Shown here piece after piece: positions 6,268-11,077 of a stretch of DNA of 11,077 nt. Made by a program: the position numbers and the translations under genes. The notes below the pieces were generated by a model. The model made no database searches, was not told the origin of the DNA, and saw only the letters and a list, made by a program, of their open reading frames with translations. The stretch lies in contig MU604196.1 of the NCBI GenBank assembly GCA_025201845.1, forward strand, positions 1-11,077, in the 5' to 3' direction. Numbering within the stretch: the first letter of the stretch is position 1; every line of letters starts with the position of its first letter. The DNA comes from Martensiomyces pterosporus. Its lineage: Eukaryota > Kickxellomycota > Kickxellomycetes > Kickxellales > Kickxellaceae.

Positions 6268-8301
6268 TCACGGCTTGATAGTAGTGATAGCCTCAACGAT
6301 GTACTGCTCTACGCTAGCAGCTGGCGACCACATGAGTGTCTTGACCTCGCCCAGTACTCTTCTAGAGAATGACCCGTCAATAATATGGTTCCGTGCCTCT
6401 GGAGAGCTTGCATCAATAATCTTTGTCCAGTGCTTCTCCTCAACGAGTCCCTCGCGCACAGCCTGCGTGATAAAGGCGGCAGCAAGCGCGGCAGACACAT
6501 CGCGGATACGCTCGATACGCGGGTACAGCTCGCCCCTGGCTCTTTCCTCGTCGGTGAGTGAGCTGGCCAGTGCCTTGGACACGGCAAATATCATGCTGTC
6601 AGTGATTGTCTTTGGCTTGGCAAGCACGCCACCAAGACCGATGGCTGGAAACACATACATGTTGTTGCCCTGGCCAGGCACATGCTCTTCGCCCGTTTCG
6701 GGAACAATGTAGTTGGGGAAAGCAGTGCCAGAAGCGAAGAGAACGCGGTTGTTGGTGTGAACCATGGCCTCCTCGAACGTGCATTCGGCTTTGGTCTCGG
6801 GGTTGCTGAGAGGGAAGATGATCGGGCGCGACACCTTGTTGATCTCGTTCATGCGCTTGAGAATCCTCTCGCTGAACATCCTGTAGACGGTCGACAGACC
6901 AATGAGTGCCGTGGGTTTGACATATTCCAGGGTCTCCTCCAATGTCCTGCACTGAGCCTCGCTGTTGTCGTGGCGAGCGAAATACACCTTGTGGTCAGCC
7001 AGCTTGTCGCCACGGTTGGCAGTGATCAGGCCGCGCGAGTCGAAAAACCAGAACATGGCCTTGGCCTGCTCCTCAGGGATCTTGTGCTCGATGACAAAAT
7101 AGTCAACCAGCTGCTTGGCCACACCAACACCAGCAGATCCGGCACCGACAAAGAGGATGCGCTGCCAGTTTGGAGGAATTCCGGCTTGCTGCACGGCAGA
7201 GATGAACCCGCCAAGGATGACCGAGCCGGTGCCCTGGATGTCGTCGTTGAAGCACAGGATCTTGTTGCGCCAGCGCTCCAAGAGCTCAAAAGCGTGGTCA
7301 GTGCTAAAGTCTTCAAACTGAATGAGCATTCCGGGGAACGCCTTGTGGAGGGCGCTGATGACCTTTTCGGTGGCAGCATAGAACTACGTAGCCAAGACGG
7401 GCAGGTAAATTGCGGAAGCAAAGAGAGTGGGGTGCGTGGTTCCTTGGGTTGCTTTGTTCAGTGTCACAATGAACGCCCGATACCAGACAGCCTGAACCAG
7501 AATGGAGTGCCTTTTGTTTCCCCCAAAATTGAGATTCATCATGCATGTCATAGGGCGAAGTGGTGTCAGGCAAGCTGGGCTGCAATGTAGAGGAGCGATA
7601 AAAGAAAATCGGCACCAACGTATACTTACTGTTTCATCGTCAGGGCGACGCTGGCGGGTCCCGAGATACAAGGGATCGTTCAAGTACTGCTCGGTGTTTG
7701 TGCCAAAGTCCAGAGTGATGGGCAAGGTGCGGCCTGGGTTGAGGCCAGCAGCCGCGACGTAAAGCTGGAGCTTGCCGATGGGAATGGCCATTCCGTTGAC
7801 ACCCAAGTCACCCAAGCCTAGGATGCGCGACCCATCGGTGATGACGGATATTTCAGGGTCAACGACCTCCTGCATGGACTCGCGGTAGTTTGCAATCACA
7901 GCGTCGATGTTTTCAACGTCGTCAAGAGTTATGAAGAGGCCGATAGATGTCTTTCCGGGGTACAAGAACGGGTAAATGTGCGAGTAGTTCAGGCACGCCT
8001 CGGCGACAGTGGGAGTGTAGATCAATGGTGCAATCTCTCTGAGGTGGTTGAGCACCAAGCGGTAGAAGAGGTTGACGTTGATGCAGCGCAGGCCAGCCAA
8101 GAACTGGTACTTTTCGAGGCTTGTGGACTTGGCCTGCAGCTGCTCATAAGCGCGCAGCTCTTGCTTGCTAAAGTTCTCGATGCTGGAGGGAACCAGGCCG
8201 CGGAGGTGCAGTGCCTGGCGCATCTCAACAGGCATGGCGGTTCCAGCCTTGGCTCCGATGAGCTCCATAGAGCTTCTGCGAGAATCGCCGGTTTCAGACA
8301 T
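6268..8301 (-). CDS. MAE1: Malic enzyme (malate dehydrogenase, oxaloacetate-decarboxylating), two exons
   Basis: Exons 8301-7630 and 7383-6268 join in phase 0 to 1788 nt, 595 aa, the usual malic enzyme length. The intron (7629-7384, 246 nt) has GTAAGT and TACGTAG borders; splicing joins RRPDDET to FYAATEKV without loss. The enzyme converts malate to pyruvate and CO2 with reduction of NAD(P). Seen: the YTPTVAEAC motif with catalytic Tyr95; ITDGSRILGLGDLGVNGMAI with Arg159, followed by Lys177; metal ligands in QFEDF (Glu248, Asp249) and FNDDIQGT (Asp272); nucleotide fold GAGSAGVGVA (304-313). After the beta-B aspartate (Asp339) come Ser340 and, 17 residues on, Lys356, which on an ungapped count match the Ser346/Lys362 pair linked to NADP preference. 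No mitochondrial presequence is evident (MSETGDSRRSSMEL), so a cytosolic enzyme is inferred. The gene symbol follows budding yeast; fission yeast uses mae1 for a transporter. Confidence 0.95.
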
Positions 8302-8434
8302 TTTTTGTCAATCGAGTCAAATCGGCTATTTAGTGAGGAAAATATAACCAGGACAGCAATAGCGACAACGATATAGCCTTTATGAACAAAGGGAAGCGAG
8401 TTTTCTGGGCAACGCAGTGGAAGAGAACGATGCT

Positions 8435-8442
8435 TTTTAATA
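8435..8442 (-). promoter_or_regulatory. TATTAAAA box candidate of malic enzyme
   Basis: The minus strand reads GCTATTAAAAAGC about 135 nt upstream of the malic enzyme ATG at 8301, a spacing similar to other TATA-like boxes in this window. This is motif and position only. Confidence 0.4.
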
Positions 8443-8478
8443 GCGCTGTGAACCCCGCCGCCTCTCCTGGCAGAAACA

Positions 8479-8507
8479 ACACCCACACCCACACCCACAC
8501 ACACACA
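8479..8507. repeat. CACACCC/CA microsatellite upstream of malic enzyme
   Basis: ACACCC repeats followed by (CA)n lie about 180-205 bp upstream of the malic enzyme start. On the coding strand this is a GT/GGGTGT tract just ahead of the putative TATA box. Confidence 0.8.
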
Positions 8508-8519
8508 GTACAACGACAG

Positions 8520-9772
8520 CAAAAATGCAAGGGATCTAGAGCACTGACGTATCCCTTGCGGCTGTTGGAGAGTGGATGGAACTCAGCCCAGCCGCTGGGA
8601 TGGCATGCCTGCCTTGCTATTTCTTATGAATGCCATGGTGGTTGCACAAGGCTGCCGCTGGGTAACCTCCGGCTGTTTCTTTCAACCCACTCAGCCTACA
8701 AACAACATGATCGTCCGTCTTTTGACATTGGCCTGCGAAAGTAAAATAGAGCAGAAACCCCGTGAGCACCTGACAGCACAAGAGAAAGAAAGAAGCGCAC
8801 ACGCTTTACTGTCTCTCCTCAACAAGCCAGCTGGTCCAACAAAAGAAGAAAAATACTAAGCTCCTCTTGAATCCCCCTTGAACACCTGAGCATGGCCCCT
8901 GTACGCTCGTAGACGGCTTATTAAAAATGGTCACTGTATGTTAAATATTCCGTGTTAGACACTAACATCAACCACATACACGTTATCTCACAGCCTGCAG
9001 TTTCCACCAATCGGCATCACCAATAGTGTGCTTAGTCTGCACCGTGTGCATGCAAAACAGATATCAGTGATATTTGGAGCTGTGAAGACTATTGATAGGC
9101 GACCAGGAGGCCTTTTCGAAGCAAAAAAAAAAAACGGATGCTGCTGTCAATATTAGCACAATCAGCAGACCAGCACATCCCCACCTTGCTCGTGTCGTGA
9201 TGTGCTGATGTGAAGGAGACATCCCCACCTTGCTCGTGTCGTGATGTGCTGATGTGAAGGAGCGGCAAACCAAACATGATGATACCCTTTATGCTTAAAC
9301 CTTAGAGGGAAAAATGCGCCAGCACAAGCTGCACCTCTCACCTACGTATCACCATAGATCCAATATAAAAAGTCCCACTGCTTTGCCAATGCCATCTCCC
9401 TGATAAACGTCTGGACAGCAGCTTTATAAACGTAGACCGGGCTAGGTCTATAGCGAATTCAGCAGAATGCTTTAGAGACGCCTCTAAGTGCAAACACGGC
9501 TGCACGCACTGAGATAACAAAGAGCGAGCATTGAACCAAAGGAAGTTTTGCCCCTAGCTACTTTGCTTCCGCCAGCACCATCTTTGGCTGCTGGCTTGGG
9601 CATTCTGGCGCACGATGAAGTGGCGAGGACCAAACTGGCGATTTGCCCGACATTTAGATGGCCGCGGTTGCAGAATGTGTTTCACTGTTTGTCGCTCGGG
9701 GCAGCGCTATTATTAGTGCCTCTCTGAAACTGCAATGCAAGCGTGGTATTTTGGTTTGGCGCTGGGCGTCGC
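8520..9772. other. Gene-poor stretch; no supportable coding region
   Basis: Open frames here are all under 100 codons and overlap each other (plus 8572-8859; minus 8802-8617, 9277-9089, 9520-9338). None shows a recognisable domain or codon pattern. The minus-strand 61-codon frame at 8802 begins with a hydrophobic, signal-like segment but has no other support. The stretch also holds an A12 run at 9123-9134 and the 44-bp tandem repeat listed separately. Confidence 0.5.
9175..9262. repeat. Perfect 44-bp tandem repeat, two copies
   Basis: Bases 9175-9218 and 9219-9262 are identical, each starting ACATCCCCACCTTGCTCG and ending GATGTGAAGGAG. The period is not a multiple of three, which argues against coding use. 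Confidence 0.95.
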
Positions 9773-10010
9773 GTCTCCATGAAAGTCTGAATGTGCGATT
9801 GCTCGAAGAGCCACTGTGGGTGGGTGAGTGAGTGGCCGTGTACCTGCTCATATGGTGGCTTAGTGGCTGACGTGCTGTCATGAATGCCGCTGGTGAGTCC
9901 AGAGCGCGATGGCACCGACCATGTCAAGAGCATTACGATGTAGGGAGCTGAGCAGGCATAAAAGTGACAGAGAATCTATGGGTCGGAGGACAAAGCATCG
10001 AATCACCTTG
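9773..10010 (+). repeat. Promoter-like duplicated module, copy A
   Basis: This copy aligns by eye with 10200-10497. Shared anchors are GTCTCCAT (9773 and 10200), TTGCTCGAA (9799 and 10226), GGCTTAGT (9857 and 10282), CAAGAG, GGAGCTG (9944 and 10423) and ATAAA (9958 and 10437). The offset is 425-427 bp in the left part and 479 bp in the right part, so copy B carries about 52 extra bp between GGCTTAGT and the CGCTGGTG/TGCTGGTG segment. The CATAAAAG element is a degraded TATA box. I find no leader ORF downstream like that of copy B. Confidence 0.7.
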
Positions 10011-10199
10011 AATCAAATGTAGGCTGCTGAAGCTTCTACTTTTCTGTTGTTGTTGTTTTTTCCGCCAAAACGCGTAGTCTATTGTAGCATTTTCTTTCCC
10101 TTAGGCAACATGCTTGGCATACCGGTTAGAAATGTTTAGTTAAGCAAGTCTGTTATGCCGTAACTGGTATATCCAAATTCGGCAGCTTCGTCATATCGT

Positions 10200-10497
10200 G
10201 TCTCCATAGAGTCTTGTTGAATCACTTGCTCGAAATGTCGCTTAGCGTGGGGGCAAGTGGCTTTACACTTTGGTTTATGGAGGCTTAGTAACTGGAATCG
10301 TGTCATAGGTGCCATTGTTATTTATCCTGATGAGGGTAAGCGATGGTTACGCTATGCATCAAGTGCTGCTGGTGGTTCAAGAGAGCAGTGGCAGATACGA
10401 TGACAAGAGTACAACGAGGTGAGGAGCTGGACGGATATAAACGCAACGGAGGATACAGCGTCGAGCATGAGATTCACCATCCATTTTTGAGTAGTTT
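10200..10497 (+). repeat. Promoter-like duplicated module, copy B, with TATA box at 10436
   Basis: The direct-orientation partner of copy A, with a clean GGATATAAACGC at 10434-10445. The ATG of the short ORF at 10541 lies 105 bp downstream of the TATA box, a normal fungal promoter-to-start spacing. Homology upstream of 10200 becomes too weak to follow by eye. Confidence 0.65.
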
Positions 10498-10540
10498 TCT
10501 GTGTCGTTGAATAACACCTACATACACGTCACTCCCTCCA

Positions 10541-10618
10541 ATGCACCCCATCAGCCGAGACGTTGCACCGGCGAACCCGCTTGCAGCAGAACACCCATGC
10601 ACCCTTCAGAAATCCTGA
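10541..10618 (+). CDS. Short ORF behind promoter module B (25 codons), function unknown
   Basis: The frame reads MHPISRDVAPANPLAAEHP and stops six residues later. It is listed because it has a TATA box 105 bp upstream and because its peptide resembles that of the oppositely directed ORF at 10756 (shared MHP and APANPLAA). It may be a first exon, a truncated gene remnant or an upstream ORF. I cannot identify a splice donor that leads to a longer protein, and I assign no function. Confidence 0.25.
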   Translation: MHPISRDVAPANPLAAEHPCTLQKS

Positions 10619-10649
10619 CTGCACCCGTAAACTCATTTGTAATTGTACA
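10597..10649 (+). pseudogene. Degraded third copy of the ATGCACCC leader
   Basis: This segment matches the minus-strand leader starting at 10756 at 39 of 53 positions without gaps. In that reading, residues Pro, Ala, Pro, Leu and Ala become Leu, Val, Ser, Phe and Val, and the frame continues without meaning. It abuts the copy at 10541 head to tail. Best read as a decaying duplicate. Confidence 0.4.
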
Positions 10650-10672
10650 TCGGCCGATTGTTGTAGCTCGCC

Positions 10673-10756
10673 TCACCAGAGGTTCGGCCACTGGGGGTGG
10701 TGTTGTTGCGCTGCAAGCGGGTTTGCCGGTGCAGTCGGGATTTCGGTAGGGTGCAT
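10673..10756 (-). CDS. Short ORF behind inverted promoter module C (27 codons), function unknown
   Basis: On the minus strand a GTATAAAACG box (10870-10861) is followed after 113 bp by ATG and the peptide MHPTEIPTAPANPLAAQQHH, ending seven residues later at TGA 10675-10673. The leader just before it (CAACCCTCAACT) looks like a fungal start context. The peptide is related to the plus-strand ORF at 10541. The GTGAGG overlapping the stop codon could be a splice donor, but any downstream exon would lie in the copies that face it. A first exon, remnant or small peptide gene are all possible. Confidence 0.3.
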   Translation of the reverse strand: MHPTEIPTAPANPLAAQQHHPQWPNLW

Positions 10757-10799
10757 AGTTGAGGGTTGAAGAATTTGGATATATTGAAACTGGTGATTT

Positions 10800-11057
10800 G
10801 AGCAGTTGAGCTACTTGATCGTTGGATGATAATATGTTGAGAGAACCAGCTCAGGCTATGCGTTTTATACTGATCCTTGGAATAGTTGAGAAGTGGACAC
10901 TTGTCAGAATCTGCACCGTTATGTACGATGGATGTTGTGATTCATGGTGGACTTGACGCCATTTAGGTACAGTTCTGAGTAGACCAACCCAAGAGCCGTA
11001 TTACAAATCCAATATGCCTCAAGTCGTCTTCCCAGGCTGACACGGGTATATGACGAA
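10800..11057 (-). repeat. Inverted, more diverged copy C of the promoter-like module
   Basis: Read on the minus strand from 11057, this region shares anchors with copy B in the same order: GGCTTCGTCATAT near the start (GCAGCTTCGTCATAT at about 10182-10196), GCGTCAAGT against GCATCAAGT, TGACAAGTGT against TGACAAGAGT, and TATAAAACGCA against TATAAACGCA. Similarity between anchors is low, so common origin is likely but not certain. Confidence 0.45.
10863..10869 (-). promoter_or_regulatory. TATAAAA box of module C
   Basis: The minus strand reads CAGTATAAAACGCATAGCC, 113 bp ahead of the ATG at 10756. The bases after the box (GCATAGCC) also follow the TATA box of the secreted-protein gene at 2167-2173. 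Confidence 0.5.
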
Positions 11058-11077
11058 GCCATTGAATATGGAAGGAT

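Noticed and set aside
6682..7590. Plus-strand 302-codon ORF antisense to malic enzyme
   Set aside because: It mirrors conserved malic enzyme codons and the intron. Long antisense frames are expected in GC-rich third-position coding DNA.
7384..7629. Read-through of malic enzyme exon 1 into the intron as an alternative C-terminus
   Set aside because: The frame stays open to 7384, but the GTAAGT and TAG borders and the exact family match after splicing show that this is an intron.
8617..8802. Small minus-strand secreted-like peptide
   Set aside because: Only the hydrophobic start supports it. There is no promoter motif, conserved pattern or family resemblance.
9682..9933. Minus-strand 83-codon ORF
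   Set aside because: It lies antisense within the duplicated module. The matching part of copy B has no comparable ORF, so it is probably chance.
1..11077. tRNA, rRNA, CRISPR array, transposase or reverse transcriptase
   Set aside because: I looked for tRNA B-box-like strings, regularly spaced short repeats with unique spacers, and transposon protein motifs on both strands, and found none that hold up. The regular repeats at 583-822 have no spacers and are coding.

Overview
The window looks like eukaryotic nuclear DNA, most likely from a fungus. Two genes carry short introns with strict GTAAGT donors and TAG acceptors. The intergenic spaces are compact, TATA-like boxes lie 100-220 bp ahead of start codons, and the protein families fit (RPAP1/Rba50, a fungal-type malic enzyme, coactosin). 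An early-diverging filamentous lineage such as Kickxellomycotina is my impression only and cannot be proven from the window.

Layout. (1) 1-1945, minus strand: the 5' part of a gene for a secreted protein rich in Ser, Ala, Pro and Thr. It has a clear signal peptide at 1945 and runs off the left edge. Its body is built of DNA repeats (PA dipeptide tract, ten 24-bp units, a 96-bp unit present twice), and one base is missing between the two 96-bp copies. (2) 1946-2905: promoters and a GTGATG-type microsatellite, with one weak small-gene candidate. (3) 2906-3637, plus strand: a three-exon coactosin (ADF-H actin-binding) gene of 148 aa. (4) 3788-5923, minus: an intronless RPAP1/Rba50 homologue of 711 aa, convergent with coactosin across a 150-bp gap. 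(5) 6268-8301, minus: a two-exon malic enzyme of 595 aa. Its 246-nt intron contains a possible box C/D pair. (6) 8302-9772: the malic enzyme promoter and an apparently gene-free stretch with a perfect 44-bp tandem repeat. (7) 9773-11077: a region with no convincing full-length gene. Here a TATA-containing, promoter-like module appears twice in direct orientation and, more weakly, once inverted. Two of these modules face each other and each leads into a short ORF starting with related peptides (MHP...APANPLAA). A third, degraded copy of that leader lies between them.

The three intact genes are housekeeping functions: actin cytoskeleton, RNA polymerase II biogenesis, and pyruvate/NAD(P)H supply. 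Nothing suggests they form a pathway or cluster; there is no operon logic. The most unusual parts are the two repeat-driven regions at the ends. I found no CRISPR, rRNA, tRNA or recognisable transposase.
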